From: a virus
DNA: 32,675 nucleotides
Direction: 5' to 3' (one strand)
IMG/VR virus record: IMGVR_UViG_3300037586_000561
Span: 1 to 32,675 of that record
Part shown: piece by piece, positions 6,569 to 14,499 of the stretch
Numbering within the stretch: position 1 is the first letter of the stretch
Layout of the letters: the number at the start of each line of letters is the position of its first letter
Notes under the pieces: model-generated
What the model saw: the letters and a program-made list of their open reading frames with translations, nothing else
Told to the model about the DNA's origin: nothing
Databases searched by the model: none
Program-made: the position numbers and the translations under genes

Positions 6569-6659
6569 CATTTCTGAAATTGAATGGATCGAACGGCGTG
6601 AAAATACACAAACCTAAGATTTGTCGAAAAAGAGTGTTGGGAAATATTAAATAATTAAC

Positions 6660-6665
6660 AGGAGG
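6660..6665 (+). promoter_or_regulatory. strong ribosome binding site serving three nearby ATGs
   Basis: AGGAGG is a perfect anti-16S match. Three ATGs follow: 6667 (1 base away), 6670 (4 bases away) and 6674 (8 bases away). The first two are in the polymerase frame; the third, at the best spacing, opens a different hydrophobic frame of 70 codons. Confidence 0.6.
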
Positions 6666-6666
6666 A

Positions 6667-8496
6667 ATGATGAATGTTGAAGAGTTTCTTAGAGCCCCTA
6701 CCCCAGAGATTTACATGGGGGAGCGGATTACTTTGGATTGTGAGACAACTAATATTAACTACGGCGATAGCTGCAACGCTGATAATAGGCTTATACTTAC
6801 TTGTCATACTAACAGCGATGGCTCTATCAGTAGTATATGGGGCGGATTGGGCAGCAGTAGTCTTGACCATCTCATTTCTAGAATAGAGAATTTAGAGGGT
6901 TTTGTTGTTGGACATAACATTAAGTTTGATTTACGTTGGCTGGCTAGGCATGGCCTAGATGTTAGCAAGGTAGTTGTGTGGGATACGATGATTGCAGAAC
7001 ATGTATTCTATGGCAACCGACCACCAAATATTGGTGTTGGTTTGGGAGAGGTAGCTAAACGCTACGACCTCCCCGGCAAGGAGCCGTACATAGATTTGTG
7101 CATCAAAGGGAAACTGTGCCCGTCAGAGCTACCACGTAGTTTGTTACAGAGGAGATGTGAGTATGATGTAGGGGTAACAGATGGTGTGTTTAAAAGGCAA
7201 CTACAGAGAGCTATAGAGGAGGATAAGCTTAAGACGATATTAACTAGGTGTTTGTTAACACCTGTGTTAGCTGACATAGAAACAAAAGGATTGAAGCTAG
7301 ATGCTGATGCTGTAAATACAAGCTATCATAAAGCAATCAAAGAACAACATGAAATCACTACATCCTTAGCGGAGGTAGCAAGTATTAATTGGAATAGCCC
7401 TATGCAAGTGGCGGAGGTGGTGTATGGAGAGTACGGATTTAAGGAGTTGGTTGGCAGAGATAAGCAGCCAATTAGGACAGCTACAGGTAGAGCTAAAGCT
7501 GATGTCGGGACGATTAGAAAGCTTACAGCAAGGACAAATAAGCAGAAAACGCTCAAAGGATTGCTTAATCGAAGAAGTATTGTAGAAGCACAGCTTACAA
7601 AGACATTAAACAAATTCAAAGCATGTGTAGATAATGAGGATATGCTATATGCACAGTTTAATCAGGCCATCACACAGACACATAGGCTTTCTTCGTCTGG
7701 CACGGAATATGGGGTGCAATTCCAGAACATGCCCAGAATATTCAAGCCTTGTGTCACGTCGCGTAACGAGGGCTGGGATGTTCTCGAAGCTGATGGTGCG
7801 CAATTGGAATTTCGTGTCGCTGCATTCCTTGGGCAAGACAAGCAGGCAATATATGACATAGAGAATGGTGTAGATGTACACAGCTTCACAGCAGAGACAA
7901 TAACAGCAGCAGGACAGGAGACAGATAGGCAGACAGCTAAGGCACACACGTTTAAACCATTATTCGGAGGTAGGAGTGGTACGACAGCAGAGAAAGCGTA
8001 TTACAAGGCATTTAAAGAGAAGTACAAGGGTGTGGCACAAGCACAGGAAGGATGGAAGAACACCACAATTAGAGATAAGAAGTTTAGAATGGCTTCAGGG
8101 ATGGAATTCTTCTTCCCAAGAATAAAAGCTTCTCGCTCTAAGGATGGGTATATACCAGAAGAGAGTAATATATTCAACTATCCCATACAGAGCTTTGCAA
8201 CAGCAGATATCATACCAATATGTATTATATACACATGGCATGCTATGAAAGCAGCAGGTTTGAAGAGCTTTATCTTTAACACAGTGCATGACTCTATCAT
8301 TATTGAGAGGTGTACAGAAGAAAAGGAGAAATTAAATGAAATAATAGTATACTGTTTTGGAAAAGCATGTTATAATTATCTTAAGGTGGTTTATGACGTA
8401 GAGTTTAACGTCCCACTGGGATGCGGCATTAAAGCCGGAAGTAATTGGGGAGTAGGAGATGAAGAAGTATTCTCCCTCCCAACACCGTATAAATAG
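6667..8496 (+). CDS. family A DNA polymerase with 3'-5' exonuclease domain
   Basis: The 609-residue replicative polymerase. Exonuclease motifs: Exo I D24-x-E26 (LDCETTN), Exo II N84 and D88 (GHNIKFDL), Exo III D167 (RRCEYDVGVT), where the usual Tyr four residues before the Asp is Arg163. Polymerase motifs: A, D376 and E381 (DGAQLEFRV); B, R421, K425, F429 and F433 (RQTAKAHTFKPLFGG); C, H541 and D542 (VHDSI). The residue equivalent to E. coli 762 is therefore Phe, and the next conserved Tyr is also Phe. No N-terminal 5'-nuclease domain is fused; that activity is the separate gene at 9484. It is about 100 residues shorter than T7 gp5. The start is 6667 or 6670 from the AGGAGG above. Confidence 0.93.
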   Translation: MMNVEEFLRAPTPEIYMGERITLDCETTNINYGDSCNADNRLILTCHTNSDGSISSIWGGLGSSSLDHLISRIENLEGFVVGHNIKFDLRWLARHGLDVSKVVVWDTMIAEHVFYGNRPPNIGVGLGEVAKRYDLPGKEPYIDLCIKGKLCPSELPRSLLQRRCEYDVGVTDGVFKRQLQRAIEEDKLKTILTRCLLTPVLADIETKGLKLDADAVNTSYHKAIKEQHEITTSLAEVASINWNSPMQVAEVVYGEYGFKELVGRDKQPIRTATGRAKADVGTIRKLTARTNKQKTLKGLLNRRSIVEAQLTKTLNKFKACVDNEDMLYAQFNQAITQTHRLSSSGTEYGVQFQNMPRIFKPCVTSRNEGWDVLEADGAQLEFRVAAFLGQDKQAIYDIENGVDVHSFTAETITAAGQETDRQTAKAHTFKPLFGGRSGTTAEKAYYKAFKEKYKGVAQAQEGWKNTTIRDKKFRMASGMEFFFPRIKASRSKDGYIPEESNIFNYPIQSFATADIIPICIIYTWHAMKAAGLKSFIFNTVHDSIIIERCTEEKEKLNEIIVYCFGKACYNYLKVVYDVEFNVPLGCGIKAGSNWGVGDEEVFSLPTPYK

Positions 8497-8505
8497 GAAA
8501 TAAGA

Positions 8506-8712
8506 ATGGATAGAAATTTTTTAGTAGGCTGCGTTGCAGCCACAATTGTAGCATGTACGTTCTTTGGGACTATAGCTGCTCATAATATAAATGTAACAGC
8601 TAGGGTAGCTGAAGCTATTGTAGCAGGAGCAGAGCCCTTAGCAGTACAATGTGCTTTGGATAATTCACTAGCAGATTTCTGTGTAGTTTTAGCAACCAAC
8701 CAAGGGGATTAA
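8506..8712 (+). CDS. 68-residue protein with one N-terminal membrane segment
   Basis: A small protein with a hydrophobic stretch at about residues 5-25 (FLVGCVAATIVACTFFGTIA) followed by a mixed, slightly acidic C-terminal half (VAEAIVAGAEPLAVQCALDN). It could be a single-pass inner-membrane protein with the C-terminal part in the periplasm, or an uncleaved signal anchor. Cysteines at about 9, 17, 50 and 59 are irregularly spaced. No family is recognised. It sits 9 bases after the polymerase and 3 bases before the OB-fold protein, so it is likely co-transcribed with replication genes. Confidence 0.6.
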   Translation: MDRNFLVGCVAATIVACTFFGTIAAHNINVTARVAEAIVAGAEPLAVQCALDNSLADFCVVLATNQGD

Positions 8713-8715
8713 TAT

Positions 8716-9228
8716 ATGCAAGGTTATGTACAAAAGATTAGTAGTAAAAATGGTATGGGAAAGAACGGCCCTTGGGTGTTATATTCTGTACAGGTAGACG
8801 GTAATTGGTATGGTGCGGGATTCAACCCACCACCATGTAGAGAGGGGGATTTGATTGAGTATGACACGATTCAGAAAGGGCAGTATACGAATATTGAAAA
8901 TATTAGGCTGGGTACTGCTAGCGCCCCTGCTCCTGTGGCTACTCCTGCTGTAGCTACTCCTGTAGCTGCGGCACAGGCTCCACCTAAGAATACAACACAG
9001 TTGTCTATTCATTTGCAGAGTAGCCGTAACGCTGCAATCAATTGCTTAGATGTGTTGCTTAAGAGTGAGGCTGTTAAACTCCCTGCAAAGCAGGCTGATA
9101 AGTATGATGCAGCAATGGCATTGCTGGATGAGATTACAGCCCGGTTCTTTGTTCAGCTAGAACAGGATATTGAAGCTGGTGGTATTAGCACAGAAGAAGT
9201 TATCCCACAGCCCGCAGTAGCGGCTTAA
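8716..9228 (+). CDS. putative single-stranded-DNA-binding OB-fold protein
   Basis: A 170-residue protein in three parts. Residues 1-66 alternate short strands with aromatic and glycine residues (GKNGPWVLYSVQVDGNWYGA, then GDLIEYDTIQ) in the manner of an OB-fold. Residues 67-95 are an Ala/Pro/Val/Thr linker. Residues 96-155 are helical (DKYDAAMALLDEITARFFVQ). It lies between polymerase and exonuclease, where phages often carry their SSB. The typical acidic SSB tail is absent (the end is QPAVAA). The assignment as SSB is an inference from fold-like pattern and position; another OB-fold role is possible. Confidence 0.55.
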   Translation: MQGYVQKISSKNGMGKNGPWVLYSVQVDGNWYGAGFNPPPCREGDLIEYDTIQKGQYTNIENIRLGTASAPAPVATPAVATPVAAAQAPPKNTTQLSIHLQSSRNAAINCLDVLLKSEAVKLPAKQADKYDAAMALLDEITARFFVQLEQDIEAGGISTEEVIPQPAVAA

Positions 9229-9263
9229 ACCCAACAAGGCCAGGGACGGCCACAGGAGGATGT

Positions 9264-9482
9264 ATGAATTATATATACGAAACACAAGACTATGGTATTA
9301 TACTACTAGATGAGGAGATGAGGGATGCGCTAGATACAAACTATGGCATATGGAATAAAACGTACAATGTAATGGAGACTGCTGCTGCTGTCTTATTTGG
9401 AGCTTATGAGCTTATAGAGGAGATGCAAGCACAGCTAAACGCAGTGAAGAAAACTACATTGAAAGTGGCTAAGGTACATTGA
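9264..9482 (+). CDS. 72-residue hypothetical protein
   Basis: I do not recognise this protein. It is preceded by a textbook ribosome binding site (AGGAGG, 7 bases before ATG), so strong translation is expected. The N-terminal third is acidic (YIYETQDYGIILLDEEMRDA); the rest is one amphipathic helix ending in a basic tail (KKTTLKVAKVH). No cysteine pairs or membrane segment. The 35-base gap in front contains only a short GGCC-GGCC self-complementary element. The next gene begins 1 base after its stop. Confidence 0.55.
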   Translation: MNYIYETQDYGIILLDEEMRDALDTNYGIWNKTYNVMETAAAVLFGAYELIEEMQAQLNAVKKTTLKVAKVH

Positions 9483-9483
9483 T

Positions 9484-10266
9484 ATGCACCTATTAATTGA
9501 TGCTGACTCTGCCCTCTATAGGGCAGGGTGTGCCAATGAAGAGAGGACGTACAGATGTACGTTAGAAGGTCAACTACTAGAGGAGTTTAGATACAAGAGT
9601 GATGCTAAAGTTTTTGCAGAAGAGTATGGCTGTGAGATTGTTAAACACAAAACAGCTGGCCCCATAGGGCTTTCACTGCACAACTTGAGACAATGCGCTA
9701 AGAATTTCTTTGCTATCGAGCACGATAGCTATGAGATGTTCATAGGGGGTAAGGGTAATTTTCGTTATGACTACTACCCTGAGTATAAAAACAACAGAGA
9801 TGGAGATGATAAACCTGTTCATTTAGAACAGATGAAGAAACATTTACAAGCTCAGTATGGAGCTGTCCGTATAAACGATGAAGAAGCTGATGATGTTGTT
9901 AGCTATAAGCAATGTATGGCTGAGAAGGACAGTACGTGCATTGTAACGATTGATAAAGACTTAAACAATACAGCCGGATGGCATTACAACTGGGTGAAGG
10001 GAGATATGTTTTATGTCACAGAGAAGGAAGCTGATCTAAACTTTGCAAGACAACTACTGTCAGGAGATGCTACAGATGGGATACCGGGACTTAAGGGAGT
10101 TGCTGCTAAGACAGCAATTAAACTACTACCAGAATATAGGGATGATTGGTTGGAGTTTGTTAAACATACTTATCTGGAGAGAGGTTATACTCTCGATTAT
10201 CTAAATCAAATGGGTATAATGCTATATATGCGAAAGAAGCCCGAGGAGATTTGGTCATGCGAGTAG
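9484..10266 (+). CDS. 5'-3' exonuclease (FEN/PIN family)
   Basis: A 260-residue structure-specific 5' nuclease that would remove RNA primers or degrade host DNA to nucleotides. Metal-binding acidic motifs occur in order: D6-x-D8 (LIDADSALYR), YKNNR at 101-105, EEADD at 133-137, D157-x-D159 (TIDKDL), and the helix-hairpin-helix segment GDATDGIPGLKG at 194-205, followed by the AAKTAIKLL helix. This is the order seen in T5 exonuclease and T7 gp6. The last 10 bases overlap the HNH gene. Its place next to ThyX and NrdJ fits a role in nucleotide recycling. Confidence 0.88.
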   Translation: MHLLIDADSALYRAGCANEERTYRCTLEGQLLEEFRYKSDAKVFAEEYGCEIVKHKTAGPIGLSLHNLRQCAKNFFAIEHDSYEMFIGGKGNFRYDYYPEYKNNRDGDDKPVHLEQMKKHLQAQYGAVRINDEEADDVVSYKQCMAEKDSTCIVTIDKDLNNTAGWHYNWVKGDMFYVTEKEADLNFARQLLSGDATDGIPGLKGVAAKTAIKLLPEYRDDWLEFVKHTYLERGYTLDYLNQMGIMLYMRKKPEEIWSCE

Positions 10267-10742
10267 AAGGTTGGACAGAATCTAAGTTTTTTAGCTTCAT
10301 TCGCTCTGCCTTACGCAGAGCATTTACAAAATATCCAAACAAATACAAAGCATTAAATGCTGCTAGGAGGGTTAAGAAGCATGCCAAAGGTAGACAAAAG
10401 TGGGAGTATAGATGTGCCTCATGTACCAGATTTTATGCTGGGAAGAGTGTACAGGTGGATCATATTATACCTGCCGGAAGTTTGCGTAGCTTTTCTGATC
10501 TACCAGACTTTTGTTCTCGCCTCTTCTGTTCTGTAGAGGGTTTACAAGTGTTGTGTCATAAATGCCACACAGTGAAGACAAATACAGAGAGAGGGATTGT
10601 ACCAGAGATTGCAGCATTCAAGAAGCTGCCAGCTAAGAAACAAATAGCTAAGCTTAAGCGCTTAGAGTTGGAGGTTGGTAGTAATGCTGCTAAACGTATA
10701 GAGATATTTACAAGGTATCATAAGTCTAAGGAGGATGCATGA
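10257..10742 (+). CDS. HNH endonuclease
   Basis: A 161-residue nuclease with the zinc-bound HNH (treble-clef) core: C53 and C56 (CASC), the D68-H69 pair (VQVDHIIPAG), and LQVLCHKCHTVKT with C100, C103 and H104. The 50 N-terminal residues are helical and very basic. The DHIIP-type HNH family cuts DNA. I prefer ATG 10257, with GAGGAG 8 bases upstream, over the TTG at 10251. It is tightly overlapped on both sides (10 bases and 4 bases), which points to an established gene that may act in recombination or packaging; a homing function cannot be excluded. Confidence 0.8.
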   Translation: MRVEGWTESKFFSFIRSALRRAFTKYPNKYKALNAARRVKKHAKGRQKWEYRCASCTRFYAGKSVQVDHIIPAGSLRSFSDLPDFCSRLFCSVEGLQVLCHKCHTVKTNTERGIVPEIAAFKKLPAKKQIAKLKRLELEVGSNAAKRIEIFTRYHKSKEDA

Positions 10743-10939
10743 CTAATAGATTTAATAGTGGAGCTTCTGGCTACACTTGTGATCTTTGCCACACGTTGTT
10801 GTGGTGGGGGTGTCTCAGGGAGGATGACAAAGCTAAAAGAAACTTCTATCCCAAACACACAGAAGAGAATATAACATATGCAGGGGATGACATACTCTGC
10901 TTTAAGTGTAGCAAGGAGGTTAGTGTAGATGAGCATTAA
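10739..10939 (+). CDS. 66-residue protein with two CxxC knuckles
   Basis: A small protein with YTCDLCHTLL near residue 14 and LCFKCSKEV near residue 55, separated by a basic and aromatic stretch. The two knuckles, about 40 residues apart, would suit a single zinc site of treble-clef type. It starts at an ATGA overlap with the HNH gene, with AAGGAGG upstream, and ends 11 bases inside the phosphoesterase gene. No known family. It belongs to a series of small CxxC proteins in this arm. Confidence 0.6.
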   Translation: MTNRFNSGASGYTCDLCHTLLWWGCLREDDKAKRNFYPKHTEENITYAGDDILCFKCSKEVSVDEH

Positions 10940-11696
10940 ACATATGGTGATTCCTGACGTACAGCAAAAACCGGGATGTTCTACGGAGCATCTAACACAT
11001 GCAGGAATGTACGCTGTAGAGAAAAAACCTGATGTAATTATATGTATAGGAGACTTCTGGGACATGCCCTCCCTGTCTGTATATGACATAGGTAAGAAGT
11101 CATTTGAAGGGCGTCAATACACAGATGACATCACAGCGGGTAAGGAGGCTATGCAAGCCCTCCTCGCTCCTATTAAAGAGTATAACACTAAGGCCAGGAG
11201 AGATAAGAAAAAGAAATACAAACCACGTCTAGTGTTTACACTGGGCAACCATGAACAGCGTATAGAGAGAGCTATAGAAGCTGACAGGAAGCTTGAGGGG
11301 TTGATGAGTTATGATGACTTCGGGCTAGAGAAAGATAAGTGGGAAGTTGTGCCATACTTGCAGCCTATCGTTATTGATGGTATTGCCTACTGCCACTTCT
11401 TCACCTCTGGTGTGATGGGCAGACCTGTATCCTCTGCACGTCTTATGCTAAACAAGAAGCATATGTCTTGTGTCATGGGACATGTACAAGATAGAGATAT
11501 AGCATTCCAGAAGAGAGCTGATGGGAAATGTATGACTGGTATATTCTCTGGTATATATTACCAGCATGCAGAGGAGTATTTAAACGCCCAAACCAACGGC
11601 AGTTGGGCAGGGATTTGGATGTTACATGATGTACAGGATGGGAGCTTTGATGAGATGCCCGTAAGTTTGAGTTATTTGAGGAAGAGATATGGATAG
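10929..11696 (+). CDS. second calcineurin-like metallophosphoesterase
   Basis: A 255-residue phosphoesterase of the phage subgroup in which the first motif is D-x-Q: IPDVQQKPG (D10). The other motifs are ICIGDFWD (D42), TLGNHEQR (about 107-114), a metal-binding His in YCHFF and MGHVQD near the C-terminus. A basic insertion (ARRDKKKKYKPR) lies before the GNHE motif. Homologues in podophages are usually annotated as phosphoesterases of unknown substrate. ATG 10929 has AAGGAGGT 8 bases upstream. It overlaps the following 29-codon gene by 8 bases. Confidence 0.8.
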   Translation: MSIKHMVIPDVQQKPGCSTEHLTHAGMYAVEKKPDVIICIGDFWDMPSLSVYDIGKKSFEGRQYTDDITAGKEAMQALLAPIKEYNTKARRDKKKKYKPRLVFTLGNHEQRIERAIEADRKLEGLMSYDDFGLEKDKWEVVPYLQPIVIDGIAYCHFFTSGVMGRPVSSARLMLNKKHMSCVMGHVQDRDIAFQKRADGKCMTGIFSGIYYQHAEEYLNAQTNGSWAGIWMLHDVQDGSFDEMPVSLSYLRKRYG

Positions 11697-11778
11697 GGGA
11701 GCTATAGTATTGGGTATTTTTTATTTAGTTTGTTGCTTGGGGGGTTTCTACCTCGGCCTAGAGGGACTGTCATTATGA
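11689..11778 (+). CDS. 29-residue single-span membrane peptide
   Basis: A very short gene. The ATG overlaps the phosphoesterase end and has GAGGA (11678-11682) 6 bases upstream. The product begins MDRGAIVLGIFYLVCC and is hydrophobic from about residue 5 to 22 with Cys-Cys in the middle, then ends LGLEGLSL. The stop overlaps the thyX start as ATGA. Good translation signals at both ends and a clean membrane span argue that it is real. Its role is unknown; it is too short for a typical holin. Confidence 0.5.
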   Translation: MDRGAIVLGIFYLVCCLGGFYLGLEGLSL

Positions 11779-12776
11779 AGTGTGAGTTTATAGATAAGAT
11801 GGGTGATGATTTGCTAGTAGTTAATGCGGCTAGGGTGAGTATGGATAAGGAACACAGTGAGTTTGAAGGAGGAGACAGGAAGCTGCTTGGCTATCTTGCC
11901 AAACACAATCACTGGACTCCCTTCTCTCACCCAAGAGAGACTTTTATTTTTTCTCCTAGACACCTTGTTGGTGAGATATCTGTAGAGCAACGTACAGGCA
12001 TGGTTTGGAAGGTAAGGGATGGGATGTTAAAATTGCGACACTCTCTTTGGGGGTGGGCAAAGATATTGCATAAATTTCACCCAAAATTAGCAGAGTGTAT
12101 TGCTAAAGAGCTTACGCTACTCTATCCAGAATGTTGTAAGGCTCTAGGTATTTATTATGTAGATTCAGTTGACAGGGACGTACAATACAGACATATACCT
12201 AACCCCGATTACGCAAGTGATAACCCTTGCCGTAGCGTCTGCTTTGAGAAAGACCCTGACTACATTGATGTGACCATGCGTGAGAAGGTGCCTATCTTCG
12301 TAGCTAGGCAACGCTTTAAGCACATGGTAGGGTTTACTTACAACGAAGTGAGTAGACGTTATGTAGACGACGAACCTGAGTTCTACACCCCTGATGTATG
12401 GCGTAGCAGGCCAGAAGGAAGTATTAAGCAGGGTAGTGGTGGTGATGTTGTAGAAGAATTGACTTGGAATTGCGGAGAAACTACAGCAGAGCTGCCCGTA
12501 GAGGATGCTTATGCTGACTTCCTGTACGAGGCAGAATGGTTGTATAAAAACATGCTGTCTTCAGGAGTAGCACCAGAACAAGCGCGTATGGTGTTACCTC
12601 AAAGTATGATGACAAGCTACTACGTAACTGGCTCTCTGTCAGCATGGGCTAGAGCTTATAAGCTACGTATTGATAGTCATAGCCAAGTGGAGATACAAAT
12701 GCTAGCTAAGCAATGGGGAGATATTATAGAGCCTTTGTTCCCAGAGAGTTGGGCAGTATTGACTGGAGAGGAGTGA
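11775..12776 (+). CDS. thyX: flavin-dependent thymidylate synthase ThyX
   Basis: Makes dTMP from dUMP with methylene-tetrahydrofolate and FAD. The ThyX signature is in its phage variant form, RQRFKHMVGFTYNEVSRRY (178-196), where bacterial enzymes have RHRxxxxNExSxRY. Further ThyX elements are HWTPFSHPRETF (46-57), ARMVLPQSMMTSYYVTGSLS (270-289) and LRIDSHSQVEIQMLAKQ (297-313), which carry the usual Arg, His and Gln. At 333 residues it is roughly 80-100 longer than most ThyX proteins; the extra residues (about 75-170) split the N-terminal half and contain four cysteines. I chose ATG 11775 (GAGGG upstream, ATGA overlap) over the 15-codon longer frame from 11730. Confidence 0.88.
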   Translation: MKCEFIDKMGDDLLVVNAARVSMDKEHSEFEGGDRKLLGYLAKHNHWTPFSHPRETFIFSPRHLVGEISVEQRTGMVWKVRDGMLKLRHSLWGWAKILHKFHPKLAECIAKELTLLYPECCKALGIYYVDSVDRDVQYRHIPNPDYASDNPCRSVCFEKDPDYIDVTMREKVPIFVARQRFKHMVGFTYNEVSRRYVDDEPEFYTPDVWRSRPEGSIKQGSGGDVVEELTWNCGETTAELPVEDAYADFLYEAEWLYKNMLSSGVAPEQARMVLPQSMMTSYYVTGSLSAWARAYKLRIDSHSQVEIQMLAKQWGDIIEPLFPESWAVLTGEE

Positions 12777-12967
12777 TGAGTATGTTACAAATAAGTAGAT
12801 GTGAAGTGTCTTCCGTATTAAACATTCTTAGAGAGATACGAGATGGCAGTGATGCGTGTGATATAGAGGATGACGTTGTAGAGAATATAGAAATACTTGA
12901 GGCTATTATAGGAGATGGTAGAGTGGGTAACATTGATAGAAATGGAAATGATGGGGGTACATTATGA
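12776..12967 (+). CDS. 63-residue acidic hypothetical protein
   Basis: I do not recognise this protein. It starts at a TGATG overlap with thyX; ATG 12776 is served by GGAG at 12765-12768, while ATG 12782 is served by AGGAG at 12769-12773, so either may be used. The product is acidic (IEDDVVENIEILEAIIGDG) and probably two helices. It ends with a glycine/asparagine stretch. The stop overlaps the DUF3310 gene by 4 bases. It may be a partner of that protein or of nucleotide metabolism, but only position suggests this. Confidence 0.5.
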   Translation: MSMLQISRCEVSSVLNILREIRDGSDACDIEDDVVENIEILEAIIGDGRVGNIDRNGNDGGTL

Positions 12968-13194
12968 GCAGGGATAAGAACAGCACCTACTACGATGTAG
13001 GAGGTATTGAGGTGTTGGATGTTATTAAAGCTAAGCTAACATCAGAACAATACATAGGGTATTTGTTAGGGAATGCTATTAAATACACATGCAGAGCTAA
13101 TTTCAAGGGTAGTATGGCTAGAGATATTGAGAAGGCTGCTAACTACACGAAGTGGATTGGGGAGTTGACAGAGGAGAACAATACAGTTGGATAA
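12964..13194 (+). CDS. DUF3310 family protein
   Basis: A 76-residue protein with the hallmark pattern of the phage DUF3310 family: a tyrosine start (STYYDVGGIEVLDVI), then EQYIGYLLGNAIKYTCRA, then FKG and DIEKAANYTKWI. This all-helical family is nearly universal in phages and often lies near nucleotide-metabolism genes; its biochemical function is not established. The gene overlaps both neighbours (4 bases at the start, 8 at the end), so its translation is likely coupled to nrdJ. Confidence 0.85.
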   Translation: MSRDKNSTYYDVGGIEVLDVIKAKLTSEQYIGYLLGNAIKYTCRANFKGSMARDIEKAANYTKWIGELTEENNTVG

Positions 13195-14499
13195 TTACGC
13201 AGAGTATATAGCCCTTAGCCGTTACGCTAGATGGGTGGAAGAGAAGGGTAGAAGAGAGACATGGCCTGAAACTGTACATAGATATATTAAGTTCTTTGAA
13301 GATAGGGGCTCCTTAGACGCAACCTTGGCTGAGAATTTAGCAGATTCTATTATAGATTTAGAAGTGATGCCCTCTATGCGCTGTCTTATGACAGCAGGGG
13401 ATGCATTAAACAGGGACAATGTAGCTGGCTTCAACTGTAGCTACTTAGCCATTGATCATGTACGTTGCTTTGATGAGCTTATGTACATCCTTATGTGTGG
13501 TACAGGGGTTGGGTTTAGTGTTGAGAGGCAATACATTGCCAAGCTACCAGAGATACCAGAGGAGTTGCATGAGTGTGACACAACTATTGCCGTAGCAGAT
13601 AGTAAGATAGGGTGGGCTAGTAGCTTTAAGCAGCTCATATCCCTGCTCTATGCTGGCCAGATCCCTAAGTGGGATGTTAGCCGAGTACGCGCTGCTGGAG
13701 CACCACTAAAAACATTTGGTGGGAGAGCTAGCGGCCCTCAGCCGCTTGAAGACTTGTTTAGCTTTGCAGTTAACCTCTTCAAAGCAGCTGTAGGACGCAA
13801 GTTTAATAGTATTGAATGTCATGACTTGGTGTGTAAGATTGCTGACATTGTTGTTGTTGGTGGGGTTAGGAGGAGTGCTCTTATCTCCCTGTCCAACTTA
13901 ACAGATGACAGGATGAGGAGAGCTAAATCAGGACAGTGGTGGGAAGACAACGGACAAAGAGCGTTAGCAAACAACAGTGCTTGTTATACAGAAAAGCCTG
14001 ACCTAATATCATTTATGAAAGAGTGGGAGAGTTTATATGAATCAAAATCAGGAGAGCGGGGAGTTTTCTCAAGAGTGGCAAGCCAGAGACAGGCTGCTAA
14101 GAATGTCAGGAGAGATAGTGGATGGGATTTTGGAACAAACCCATGTAGTGAGATCATCCTCCGACCCAATCAGTTCTGCAATCTCAGCGAAGTTGTGGTA
14201 CGAGCAGGAGATACAATGGGAGATCTTGAGCGCAAAGTGCGCCAAGCTGCAATCCTTGGCACGTTACAGAGCACACTCACTGACTTCCGATACCTAAGAA
14301 GTGTATGGAAACGTAACACTGAAGAAGAAGCTTTGCTTGGTGTGAGCTTGACAGGGATCATGGATAACGCTGTTCTGTCTAATAGCACTGACGATGATCT
14401 AGCAGCCCTCCTAGAGAGGCTTAAGGAGATAGTAGTTGAAACGAATAAAGAATGGGCTGAGAAGCTTGGTGTTAATCCTTCTACTGCCACCACTTGCGT
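13187..14499 (+). CDS. nrdJ: class II ribonucleotide reductase NrdJ, exon 1
   Basis: The first 437 codons plus two bases of codon 438 of a monomeric, adenosylcobalamin-type ribonucleotide reductase. Active-site residues follow the Lactobacillus RTPR layout: C84 (FNCSY) and C331 (FCNLSE) as the redox pair, thiyl-radical C320 with E322 (TNPCSEI), and exactly 11 residues between C320 and C331. The stretch ILMCGTGVGFSVER (101-114) is typical of this subclass. The start is TTG 13187, with GAGGAG 10 bases upstream; it places SRYARWVEEKGRRETW at the usual N-terminal position. Without splicing, the frame continues Val-Asn-Val and stops at TAG 14507-14509. Splicing to exon 2 gives a protein of 624 residues. 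Lack of an R2 subunit or activase in the window fits class II. Confidence 0.9.

Noticed and set aside
9238-9256. GGCC-GGCC hairpin before the 72-residue gene
   Set aside because: Only 4 bp with a 6-base loop; too weak for a terminator and it would sit against the ribosome site.
11730-11774. 15-codon upstream extension of ThyX
   Set aside because: The region encodes the membrane peptide in another frame, and ATG 11775 has both a ribosome site and an ATGA overlap.
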